A stretch of DNA of 7,917 nt from Pseudomonadota bacterium (GTDB lineage Bacteria > Pseudomonadota > Gammaproteobacteria > Burkholderiales > Burkholderiaceae_D). Position numbers and translations under genes: made by a program. Every line of letters begins with the position of its first letter. Position 1 is the first letter of the stretch. Positions 1 through 6,427 of the stretch are shown here, in pieces. The DNA lies in contig JAEYIG010000004.1 in NCBI GenBank assembly GCA_023409175.1, positions 1 to 7,917 of the forward strand, in the 5' to 3' direction. Under the pieces are notes generated by a model. That model made no database searches, was not told the origin of the DNA, and saw only the letters and a program-made list of their open reading frames with translations.

Positions 1-639
1 CCCGTAAATGGCGGCATCAGTATCGGCGTAGCCGATAGCCATTCCCCCTATGACCATCTCTTCCGGCTTGATGGGCAGCTCCCTGCGGATAACTTCGTGA
101 TAATCGCTCCAGCCCCCTTGCGGACAGGTATCCAGTCCATGACTTTTCGCCGATAACATGATGTTGTCAATGAACGTCCCATATTCAATAAGGCAACCGA
201 GCGGCAAATCCCGGTGCAGCGTAAAAAGCAGACCGACAGGCGCATCGAAATACCGGTAATTCCGTCTCTGCTGACTCACCGTTTTTTCCTTCTCTCCCTT
301 GCCGATCCCGAGAATCCCGTACATGTCGATCCCCATCTTGCGGCGCCGTGCCAGATAAGGCTCGAAAAACGGTTCCGGATAATATTGGTATTCGCTCCGG
401 TACGTTCCCGGTCCGGCCGTATCGTAAGCATGGCAAACGGCATCCGTCATGCGTTTCAAGGCGTTTCCGGTCAGGACACAGACGTTCCAGGGCTGCATAT
501 TGGAACCGGAGGGAGCACGCGAAGCCACACGAAGGATGTGATTGACCAGTTCCGGATCGACCGGGTCTTTTTTGAAAGCCCGGACGGACTTCCTGTCCAT
601 GATAACCGTATCAACCGGGGTTGGCGCAATATTAGACAT
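1..639 (-). CDS. Nitroreductase family protein, FMN-dependent (C-terminus cut by window edge)
   Basis: This is a likely cytoplasmic FMN flavoprotein that uses NAD(P)H to reduce nitro groups or similar oxidised substrates; the physiological substrate cannot be read from sequence. 213 residues are visible and the frame is open to the window edge, so perhaps 20 or so residues are missing relative to the family. Family marks are the N-terminal FMN-contact stretch RKSVRAF (residues 17-23 of the visible protein, MDRKSVRAF), APSGSNMQPW (42-51), and the later YGTFIDNIMLSAKSHGLDTCPQ-type helix region (from about residue 153), ending in GGMAIGYAD. The region around residues 85-130 is the extended insert seen in nitrobenzoate-reductase-like members. 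The start at 639 is preceded by GGAGGAG; the next in-frame ATG (residue 14) has no ribosome site and would cut the FMN region. It lies 46 bases downstream of the HPP gene on the same strand, so the two are probably co-transcribed. Confidence 0.9.
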   Translation of the reverse strand, partial: MSNIAPTPVDTVIMDRKSVRAFKKDPVDPELVNHILRVASRAPSGSNMQPWNVCVLTGNALKRMTDAVCHAYDTAGPGTYRSEYQYYPEPFFEPYLARRRKMGIDMYGILGIGKGEKEKTVSQQRRNYRYFDAPVGLLFTLHRDLPLGCLIEYGTFIDNIMLSAKSHGLDTCPQGGWSDYHEVIRRELPIKPEEMVIGGMAIGYADTDAAIYG

Positions 640-641
640 AT

Positions 642-648
642 CTCCTCC
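642..648 (-). promoter_or_regulatory. Ribosome binding site of the nitroreductase gene
   Basis: The minus strand reads GGAGGAG just before ATATG. GGAGG sits four bases from the ATG at 639 and fixes the nitroreductase start. Confidence 0.7.
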
Positions 649-685
649 ATGACAGACCACTCAGACAAACGCTTCAGTCCGGATA

Positions 686-1234
686 TCATATCCAGTATTT
701 CGGATAATGCCGGTTCTTGTTTCTGGAAAAATTATTCACGATCAACGCAATCAGCAGCATGATCAACGCACCGATCAAAACAGGTGAGAACGCATACATC
801 AATCCGAGCTGATGAACCGAAGCGCCACCGATCACGGCAATCAATGCCGTTGCACCTCCGGGCGGATGGGTCGTATTCGTCGCCAGCATCGCGGCAATCG
901 CAACCGAAACAGCCAGGGCAGACGCCAGAGGGAGATTGTCCGGGAAAAGATTATAGGCAATCACCCCGACAAGGGCTGAAATCACGTGCCCTCCGATAAG
1001 GTTGCGGGGCTGGGACAATTCCCCCATCGGAACGCCATAAATCAGCACGGCCGACGCGCCGAAAGACCCGATCAGAAACAGATTGGCGTCCTCCTGGATA
1101 CCGATGAAGTTATTCAGCCACCAGACGGCATAAATCCCGAGAAAACTGCCGATCCATGCCCAGAAGATTTCCGACAGGGGCTTTTTCGTCAGCGTTCTGG
1201 GACCGCCCTTCATTTTTTGGAAATAACTTTTCAT
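686..1234 (-). CDS. HPP family integral membrane protein
   Basis: A 182-residue inner-membrane protein of the HPP family, named for the conserved His-Pro-Pro seen here in NTTHPPGGATA (HPP at residues 123-125). Other family marks are SFGASAVLIYGVP (57-69), SQPRN (74-78) and GGH (81-83). Hydrophobic segments at about 23-44, 52-68, 80-97, 103-118 and 145-168 suggest four to five membrane helices, with a basic N-terminus and a basic C-terminal tail. Cyanobacterial and plastid HPP proteins have been linked to nitrite uptake; whether that applies here is inference. The start at 1234 is preceded by AAAGG with six bases of spacing. The frame stays open for 39 more codons to an ATG at 1351, but that version would overlap the divergent regulator and adds residues without family resemblance. 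It precedes the nitroreductase gene and faces away from the Rrf2 regulator across 97 bases. Confidence 0.9.
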   Translation of the reverse strand: MKSYFQKMKGGPRTLTKKPLSEIFWAWIGSFLGIYAVWWLNNFIGIQEDANLFLIGSFGASAVLIYGVPMGELSQPRNLIGGHVISALVGVIAYNLFPDNLPLASALAVSVAIAAMLATNTTHPPGGATALIAVIGGASVHQLGLMYAFSPVLIGALIMLLIALIVNNFSRNKNRHYPKYWI

Positions 1235-1331
1235 AGCCCACCTTTCAAATAAAGCCGCCAGCCATTCTCCAGCCAGCGCCCATCTGATACCATTACCCCT
1301 CATCTTCGTCCGTTTCCGGCACTCCTGCATC

Positions 1332-1820
1332 ATGAAACTATCGACAAACACCCGCTACGCGATAAGAATCCTCTTTGAACTTCACCTCGCCAAAGGCGCC
1401 GTGTCCATTTCCGTCCTGTCAGAGCAGACCAATATCGGCCTGAAAACCGTCGAAAGCATCCTTTCCATCCTGAGACAGAATGCCATCACCGCCAGCATAA
1501 TCGGTGCCCATGGCGGCATCCGGCTCAACAAACCGCTTTCCGACATCAGTCTTGGCACAATGATCGAACTGTTCGATGAAGGAGTCCGTTTCGTCGTCTG
1601 CTTTGGCGAAAAATCCAACGATTGCCCGCGCCATAACGTCTGTGAAACCCGTTCCGTCTGGAAAACCATCTCCACCCGGATACAGAAAGAACTCGACAAC
1701 GTTTCCCTGGAATCCATTCTCGACCAGTACCGGCACGAAACCGGCATCATCGAACAGCCCATTGTCATCCAGTGCATCAACCGCAAAGGCGATCTGGTCT
1801 GTACTGACGAACCAGCCTGA
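1332..1820 (+). CDS. Rrf2 family transcriptional regulator with likely Fe-S cluster cysteines
   Basis: A 162-residue winged-helix DNA-binding protein. The N-terminus MKLSTNTRYAIRILFEL is the standard Rrf2 opening. The recognition helix lies around residues 34-50, and the wing is GAHGGIRLNKP (58-68; family consensus GxxGGYxLa). A dimerisation helix follows at about 115-135. Three cysteines cluster at residues 90, 98 and 104 (C-X7-C-X5-C), the place where IscR and NsrR carry their cluster ligands, so an Fe-S sensor of redox state, NO or Fe-S supply is likely. Two more cysteines occur at 148 and 157. The exact subgroup is uncertain: it is neither clearly IscR (no isc genes nearby) nor clearly NsrR. 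The start matches the family start but has no good Shine-Dalgarno sequence, so translation may be weak or the mRNA leaderless. It is divergent from the HPP-nitroreductase unit, which it may control along with itself. Confidence 0.9.
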   Translation: MKLSTNTRYAIRILFELHLAKGAVSISVLSEQTNIGLKTVESILSILRQNAITASIIGAHGGIRLNKPLSDISLGTMIELFDEGVRFVVCFGEKSNDCPRHNVCETRSVWKTISTRIQKELDNVSLESILDQYRHETGIIEQPIVIQCINRKGDLVCTDEPA

Positions 1821-1876
1821 AAACACGGCTTGTTCCGTCATCATCCGATGACAAGATATCAAGGAAAACAACCAGG

Positions 1877-1898
1877 AAAAACCCCCTTGCAAGGGGGT
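1877..1898 (-). terminator. Intrinsic terminator between convergent genes, strongest for the minus strand
   Basis: An 18-base perfect palindrome, ACCCCCTTGCAAGGGGGT (1881-1898), can form a 7-base-pair GC-rich stem with a TGCA loop. Read on the minus strand it runs into TTTTT (plus-strand A run at 1877-1881), the usual layout of a rho-independent terminator, placed about 60 bases after the MOSC stop. On the plus strand it is followed only by ACTTTGAT, so it may also stop the Rrf2 transcript but less well. Confidence 0.8.
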
Positions 1899-1959
1899 AC
1901 TTTGATCTGGAACAAGAAAACCGGACCGGAATCAGCAATAAGCCTGCAAAGCCGGCACT

Positions 1960-2643
1960 TCAGGCTTCATTTCCTTCCAGCCGCGCCTTCCATGATTCGA
2001 TTTTGCCGTTTTCAATCCGCCGTAAAAGTGTCTTTTGCCAGCGTTCCGACAAACCCGGCGTTTCCGACAGAAGCTTCCAGTCGAGAGGATTGGCCGACGG
2101 AAGCACATCATCGCTGCCGAACATCGCCACCATCATCTGGTGGACACTGACGTTGCTGACACGCTGGGCAAACACAAAAGGCCGGGCTGCGCTCACCGTC
2201 CCGGGCTGAAGAACCCGGTAAAGCCAGCCACAACGGGCACTTTCCTGCATAGTCAATGCCAGTCCGGGGCATTGCGTACGTGCACTGAGCTTGTAACAGG
2301 GAGAACGGGGTTGGCTGACCTGAATCACGGCATCGCCCCATTTGAAAATATCCCCGATATTGACATTCCTTTCATGCCATCTGGAATCCGAAAGATTCTC
2401 GCCGAACAAGGCCGGCTTGAACATGTCCTTCTTCAGGGGAATCCGGGATTGCCACCATGCATAATGAATCGAAGGGTATTGCAACAGGGCGCGTTCGCTT
2501 CCCCCGTGAATCCCCGGCGAAGCCTGCTCGTCCCCATCAAGTCCCGTTTCGCCAAGCCACAGCTCACCGAATATTTCATGTTTGTCTATCGCAGAAGAAA
2601 ATCCCGCATCCGTCTCTTGAACCTTACCCGTAAACACCCTCAT
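1960..2643 (-). CDS. yiiM: MOSC domain protein, YiiM type
   Basis: A 227-residue cytoplasmic protein resembling E. coli YiiM over its whole length (E. coli protein about 224 residues). The MOSC domain spans about residues 25-155, with GLDGDEQ (34-40), HGGSERALLQYP (46-57), FGENLS (80-85) and VSQPRSPCYKL (109-119). Cys116 in that last motif is the expected molybdenum-cofactor ligand. The C-terminal part (about 158-205) matches the small helical domain that follows MOSC in YiiM proteins. E. coli YiiM, with YcbX, reduces N-hydroxylated compounds, notably the mutagenic base analogue 6-N-hydroxylaminopurine. The start codon comes one base after the guaD stop (TGA A ATG), with a partial ribosome site GGGGG seven bases upstream inside the guaD end, so translation is probably coupled to guaD. 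No molybdenum-cofactor synthesis gene is in the window. Confidence 0.92.
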   Translation of the reverse strand: MRVFTGKVQETDAGFSSAIDKHEIFGELWLGETGLDGDEQASPGIHGGSERALLQYPSIHYAWWQSRIPLKKDMFKPALFGENLSDSRWHERNVNIGDIFKWGDAVIQVSQPRSPCYKLSARTQCPGLALTMQESARCGWLYRVLQPGTVSAARPFVFAQRVSNVSVHQMMVAMFGSDDVLPSANPLDWKLLSETPGLSERWQKTLLRRIENGKIESWKARLEGNEA

Positions 2644-2644
2644 T

Positions 2645-3973
2645 TCAATTCCCCCGCTTCGCTGCGCCGATGTCCTGTCGTCCTTCTTCGGAATCCCATA
2701 CCTTCATACCGGACACATATTTCCGTTGGATACAACGCTCGTCAGCCAGATACACCAGCCTTTCAAGGCGGCTGACGACATCCGGATTGGCTGGCGTCGG
2801 CCAACAAGAATCGTCAAGGACGAGCGCATCGAATTCGTAACCCGTTTCGAAACTGCCGACCTTGCCGAAAAATTCGCCGCCCCCTTTCGTCGCCAGATAA
2901 AATGCCTCTGAAAGGGAAAGCGGTTTCCGGTTCGTATCGAGCAAACGCCAGTACATCTTGGACATCTGTATCGCATCGCTGATCGCCCTGAAACCGGAGA
3001 GGGAAAAACCGCCGGAAATATCACTGCCGAGGCCCATTCTCTGATGGCCGTCCAGATAGGATTTCGCCGGGGCAATCCCGGAGGCCAGATTGACGTTCGA
3101 CTGCGGGCAATGGGCAATGAATACACCCCGCTCTTTCATCAATGCCACTTCATCGGGACAGGAATACACGCAATGGGCCATGACAGTCGGCCCGTGACTG
3201 CCGAATATGCCGAAACGGTCGTAAACCTCACCATAAAAACGGCTATCGGGAAAAAGCGATTGCACCCATTGCTCTTCAGCGATGTTTTCAGACAAATGGG
3301 ATTGCAAGGGCAATCCGTATTTCTGCTGGAGATTGCCCAGCGTTGCCATCAGTTCCGCACTGCAAACCGGTGCGAAACGCGGCGTAAGTATGGGAGAAAC
3401 CCTGCTGAAGCGATCCTTGCAGGCTTCAATCCAGCGCACTGTCTCGCCAATCGAAGCCGCCGTCGTTTCCCCATAATAATCCGGACAGCGGACATCCATA
3501 TTGACCTTGCCGACCGCAGCGACAATTCCCGTTTCTTCCAGCAGTTGCATCAGCATCAAAGTCGCATCCGCATGGATCGTCGCAAAAATGCAGGCGCGGG
3601 TAATCGACGATTTCTTCAGGTCTCCAGCAAAAAGACGGTACGCCTTTTCCGCATAAACCAGATCGCCATAACGTGCCTCTTCAGGAAAAGTCGTCGTCTC
3701 AAGCCACTCCAGCAATTGCAAGTCCATTCCCAGTCCCCGCATGGCATACTGGGGCGCATGCATATGGAGATCGACAAACCCCGGAATGATCAGGGAATTC
3801 CCGCAATCTTCAACCGGAATATCCCTGAAACGTTCCGGCAATACGGAAAAAGTCCCGGCAACGGTACCTTCTTCACAGACAAGATAATGTCCCGGCAATG
3901 AAACTATCTGCTCAGGGAATGGCGTATAGACCAGGTTTCCCTTCAAGGCAAAAGCGTCCCCGTTTCGCATCAT
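2645..3973 (-). CDS. guaD: Guanine deaminase
   Basis: A 442-residue amidohydrolase-superfamily metalloenzyme that would convert guanine to xanthine plus ammonia in purine salvage or catabolism. Metal and active-site marks are in order: PGFVDLHMHAPQYAMRG (64-80; metal-binding HMH at 70-72), LEWLETTTFPEE (88-99), SHLSEN (225-230; metal ligand His226 and nearby Glu229), AHC (266-268; metal ligand His267), AHCPQSN (287-293) and GLGSDISGG (314-322; Asp318). The HAPQY and LLEWL..TFPEE stretches are specific to guanine deaminases, as in the animal enzyme, and separate it from chlorohydrolase and cytosine-deaminase relatives. Length is normal. Two adjacent ATGs are possible starts (3973 and 3970); GGAG eight bases before the first favours 3973. 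It is the first gene of a two-gene unit with the MOSC gene, and lies 73 bases downstream of copB with a separate promoter candidate. Confidence 0.95.
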   Translation of the reverse strand: MMRNGDAFALKGNLVYTPFPEQIVSLPGHYLVCEEGTVAGTFSVLPERFRDIPVEDCGNSLIIPGFVDLHMHAPQYAMRGLGMDLQLLEWLETTTFPEEARYGDLVYAEKAYRLFAGDLKKSSITRACIFATIHADATLMLMQLLEETGIVAAVGKVNMDVRCPDYYGETTAASIGETVRWIEACKDRFSRVSPILTPRFAPVCSAELMATLGNLQQKYGLPLQSHLSENIAEEQWVQSLFPDSRFYGEVYDRFGIFGSHGPTVMAHCVYSCPDEVALMKERGVFIAHCPQSNVNLASGIAPAKSYLDGHQRMGLGSDISGGFSLSGFRAISDAIQMSKMYWRLLDTNRKPLSLSEAFYLATKGGGEFFGKVGSFETGYEFDALVLDDSCWPTPANPDVVSRLERLVYLADERCIQRKYVSGMKVWDSEEGRQDIGAAKRGN

Positions 3974-4004
3974 CTTTTCCGCTCCGGCTATTGATAACGT
4001 TCAC

Positions 4005-4031
4005 ATTATAAACAGTCAAACCTGCAGTCAC
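4005..4031 (-). promoter_or_regulatory. Candidate promoter for guaD-MOSC
   Basis: The minus strand has a perfect -10 hexamer TATAAT (4005-4010), about 32 bases before the guaD start. A weak -35 candidate GTGACT lies at 4026-4031 with a short 15-base spacer. An 11-base inverted repeat CCGGATTCCGG (4033-4043) sits just upstream and could bind a regulator. No clear terminator separates copB from this promoter, so some read-through is possible. Confidence 0.4.
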
Positions 4032-4046
4032 GCCGGAATCCGGAAA

Positions 4047-6197
4047 TCATTCCATTTTGAGCGTCATGGCATTCACCGCCACGACAACCGTACTGATCGA
4101 CATCAGGATCGCCCCGACCGCCGGGGAAAGGACAATCCCGACCGGTGCCAGAATGCCGGCAGCCAGAGGAATGGCAACAATATTGTACCCGGCACCCCAC
4201 CATAAATTCTGGATCATCTTTTTCGTCGTTTTCTTCGCCAGATAGAGGAAATGGATGATATCGTATGGATCGCTTTTCACCAGAATCACTTCCGCCGAAT
4301 CGATCGCCACATCCGTTCCCGCGCCGATGGCGATACCGATATCGGCTTTCGCCAGTGCCGGTGCATCGTTCACCCCGTCCCCGACCATCATGACGGGACG
4401 CCCCTTTTTCTGGAAACCGGCAATGATCTGTTCCTTGGCCTGCGGCAAAAGCTGCGCATAAAACTCCGTAATCCCGAGTTCATCGGCTACCGCCTTTGCA
4501 AACCCTTCATTGTCTCCGGTCAGCATCACCGGCTCGATATCCATCGCTTTCAGCGCTTCTACCGTCTTTTTCGCATCCGGCTTGATCTGGTCACCCTGCG
4601 CGACCACTCCCACGATAGTATCGCCATCCAGCAGGTAACTGAGAGAATTCCCTTTTGCCGACAATTGTGCAAACTGTTTTTCGCTATAGGCCAGATGCCG
4701 CTGGTCAAGATAGGCTGCCGAGACGATCTTCATTTCGTAACCGTTCACCGTACCGGACAACCCCATTCCCTCGATCACACTGACATTTTCCGCTTTTGGA
4801 TAATCCAGTTCCCTTTTTTTCGCCTCGGCCAGGATTCCGGCAGCCAATGGATGGCTGGATGCACTCTCCAGTGCTGCCATCGCCATCAGGACATGATTTT
4901 CATTCCAGCCATTTGCCAGGGGAATGACCTCGGAAACGGCAAAATTCCCTTCCGTCAGCGTACCTGTCTTGTCCATCGTCGCAACACGGATCGCTTTTGC
5001 CTCTTCCACCGCATGACGGTTGCGGATCAAAAGGCCATGACTGGCCCCCAGAGAAGTCGAACGCGCCACCACCAGCGGAATCGCCAGCCCCAGCGCATGC
5101 GGGCAGGCAATGATCAGGACCGTCACCAGCCTTTCAAGAGCCGTATTCAAATTACCCGTCAAAATGTACCAAACGGCGAACGCCAGCAAACCGACACCCA
5201 GCGCGACATAAAAAAGTGCCCTGGCGACCTTGTCGGACAGGTTTTCCGCATGTGATTTTTCCTTCTGGGCATCCCCGACCAGCTTCATCACCTGCGCAAG
5301 ATAGCCTGATTCCCCAGTCCCCGTCACCTGAACCTCGATCGTCCCGTCCCCGTTGATGGAACCGCCGATCACCTTGTCCCCCGTTTTCCTGGCGACGGCT
5401 TTCGCCTCCCCGGTCACCATTGATTCATTCACGCTCGACTCACCCGAAATGATCGTCCCGTCAGCCGGAATCTTTTCTCCTGCCTTGACCATCAGCACAT
5501 CGCCGATCTTGACCGTACTGATCGCCACGTCGATCGTTTTTCCGCTATCCGCCACCAGATGGGCTGACGAAGGCAATAACTGCGCCATTTTTTTCAGGGC
5601 ATCCCCGGCATCACCGACCGCCCTCATCTCGATCCAGTGACCCAGTAACATAATCACGATCAGGCTGGCCAGTTCCCAGAAAAAATCCATGTGTTCGACA
5701 GTCGAATGGACATACTGGTTGGCGACAAAGGCATAAAGGCTGTAAAAATACGCAACGGATATCCCCATGAAAATCAGCGTCATCATGGCAGGACGACGGT
5801 TCTTCAGTTCGCTGACCGCCCCATAGAAAAACGGCTTTCCACCATAAAAGAACAAAAACGTCGCCAGAGCCAGCACCACCCAGTCAGATCCTTCAAACGT
5901 GAACTGGAAAGGCAGCTCCAGGCCCATCATGGGGGACAGGAGGAAAATAGGGATGGCAACAATCAGGCTGACCCAGAATTTCTGCTTCAGGTTTCCCATA
6001 TGGTTCATATGGCCCATGTCATTCATATGGTCCATATGGGCCATATCCATATGGGCATCCCCTGTGTCCATGGACATGGCATTTTCGTGCTTATCCATTT
6101 TCATGCCTGAACCGTTTCCACTTTCGTCAGGTTTGCCCGAATGCCCAGCCATATCCTTCACCCCATCCTGCCTGCCGTCATGATTGCCCATATCCAT
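4047..6197 (-). CDS. copB: Copper-exporting P1B-type ATPase, CopB-like (CPH motif), Met/His-rich N-terminus
   Basis: A 716-residue inner-membrane pump that uses ATP to expel copper from the cytoplasm. After an acidic Met/His-rich tail (1-69) come membrane segments at about 73-92, 105-125, 135-158 and 172-190, the actuator domain with TGEA (262-265), and two helices around 327-375. The ion-binding motif CPH (365-367), not CPC, marks the CopB/P1B-3 subgroup. Next are the phosphorylation site DKTGT (409-413; Asp409), the nucleotide-domain dipeptide HP in SSHPLA (449-450), TGDN (560-563), the hinge GDGVND (606-611), and two last helices carrying WWGAGYN (666-672) and MSIST (699-703). There is no CXXC metal-binding domain. 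CopB members have been reported to handle Cu(I), Cu(II) or Ag(I); the exact ion is not decided by sequence. The start at 6197 follows AGGAG at seven bases; an in-frame ATG at 6257 has no such site and would add 20 residues unlike the family. No copper regulator is adjacent. Confidence 0.95.
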   Translation of the reverse strand: MDMGNHDGRQDGVKDMAGHSGKPDESGNGSGMKMDKHENAMSMDTGDAHMDMAHMDHMNDMGHMNHMGNLKQKFWVSLIVAIPIFLLSPMMGLELPFQFTFEGSDWVVLALATFLFFYGGKPFFYGAVSELKNRRPAMMTLIFMGISVAYFYSLYAFVANQYVHSTVEHMDFFWELASLIVIMLLGHWIEMRAVGDAGDALKKMAQLLPSSAHLVADSGKTIDVAISTVKIGDVLMVKAGEKIPADGTIISGESSVNESMVTGEAKAVARKTGDKVIGGSINGDGTIEVQVTGTGESGYLAQVMKLVGDAQKEKSHAENLSDKVARALFYVALGVGLLAFAVWYILTGNLNTALERLVTVLIIACPHALGLAIPLVVARSTSLGASHGLLIRNRHAVEEAKAIRVATMDKTGTLTEGNFAVSEVIPLANGWNENHVLMAMAALESASSHPLAAGILAEAKKRELDYPKAENVSVIEGMGLSGTVNGYEMKIVSAAYLDQRHLAYSEKQFAQLSAKGNSLSYLLDGDTIVGVVAQGDQIKPDAKKTVEALKAMDIEPVMLTGDNEGFAKAVADELGITEFYAQLLPQAKEQIIAGFQKKGRPVMMVGDGVNDAPALAKADIGIAIGAGTDVAIDSAEVILVKSDPYDIIHFLYLAKKTTKKMIQNLWWGAGYNIVAIPLAAGILAPVGIVLSPAVGAILMSISTVVVAVNAMTLKME
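5994..6110 (-). repeat. Met/His-coding low-complexity repeat in copB
   Basis: This stretch codes for the densest part of the CopB tail. The hexamer CATATG (coding His-Met) occurs at 5997, 6006, 6024, 6033 and 6048, spaced by multiples of three (9, 18, 9, 15). The result is a protein segment with five HM dipeptides between residues 49 and 67. Such a DNA repeat can change length by slippage without breaking the frame. Confidence 0.75.
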
Positions 6198-6204
6198 ACG
6201 AATT

Positions 6205-6209
6205 CTCCT
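6205..6209 (-). promoter_or_regulatory. Ribosome binding site of copB
   Basis: AGGAG on the minus strand, seven bases before the ATG at 6197. It decides the copB start in favour of MDMGNHD over the upstream in-frame ATG. Confidence 0.75.
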
Positions 6210-6214
6210 GAATC

Positions 6215-6240
6215 GTCCCGTCTCCAGAGAGAGACCGGAC
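6215..6240 (-). repeat. Inverted repeat / hairpin in the copB leader
   Basis: Arms GTCCCGTCTC (6215-6224) and GAGACCGGAC (6231-6240) pair at nine of ten positions around a six-base loop. It lies just upstream of the copB ribosome site, so it could be an mRNA hairpin in the copB leader or a DNA operator. There is no U run after it on the minus strand, so it is not a standard terminator. Confidence 0.6.
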
Positions 6241-6334
6241 AATGAACATAAATCCATACAGATACTGTCATTCCCGGCTCATCTATAGATTGACAAGAAA
6301 CAAAGGAACAAAAAGGACTGTCATGCCTTATGAC

Positions 6335-6397
6335 GGCAATCCGGGGAAACACGCCATTTCATCAAACGGAAGCAAAAAACACTCAGGCCCCATTGCC
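6335..6397 (+). repeat. Long-range stem-loop upstream of sdaAB
   Basis: GGCAAT (6335-6340) and GGGG (6343-6346) can pair with ATTGCC (6392-6397) and CCCC (6388-6391), giving ten base pairs with a two-base bulge and a loop of about 41 bases. If the sdaAB promoter lies before 6335, this would be in the mRNA leader. No known riboswitch class is recognisable in it. Confidence 0.4.
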
Positions 6398-6405
6398 CCA
6401 TCCGG

Positions 6406-6427
6406 GAAAAAGATATTGGCAAATATC
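6406..6427 (-). terminator. Weak terminator-like hairpin on the minus strand upstream of copB
   Basis: GATATT (6412-6417) and AATATC (6422-6427) form a perfect six-pair stem with a four-base loop. On the minus strand it is followed by TTTTT (plus-strand A run 6407-6411). The stem is AT-rich, so as a terminator it would be weak; it could limit antisense transcription coming out of sdaAB toward copB. Confidence 0.3.

Noticed and set aside
1235..1351. N-terminal extension of the HPP protein to an ATG at 1351
   Set aside because: It would overlap the Rrf2 start, the added 39 residues do not resemble the family, and the ATG at 1234 has its own ribosome site.
3044..3901. Long plus-strand open frame opposite guaD
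   Set aside because: It is a shadow of guaD, rich in Arg and His, without any family motif; guaD has full catalytic motifs on the other strand.
4033..4043. CCGGATTCCGG inverted repeat after copB as a terminator
   Set aside because: The centre is one base, too short for a hairpin loop without losing pairs, and no U run follows on the minus strand.
4251..5255. Long plus-strand open frame (334 codons) opposite copB
   Set aside because: Composition is that of an antisense frame and no domain is visible; copB carries all P-type ATPase motifs here.
5997..6053. CATATG repeats as a possible CRISPR or regulatory repeat array
   Set aside because: Spacing is always a multiple of three and they lie in frame within copB, coding for His-Met; this is a protein repeat.
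6290..6295. Perfect -35 hexamer TTGACA on the plus strand
   Set aside because: No acceptable -10 hexamer at 15-19 bases downstream, so not called as a promoter.
6226..6330. Glycine-riboswitch-like fragments (AGAGAGACC, AAAAAGGACTG) and CTCAGG at 6382-6387
   Set aside because: The fragments are not in the order or spacing of the glycine aptamer, and the conserved CCGAAGG-type core is absent.
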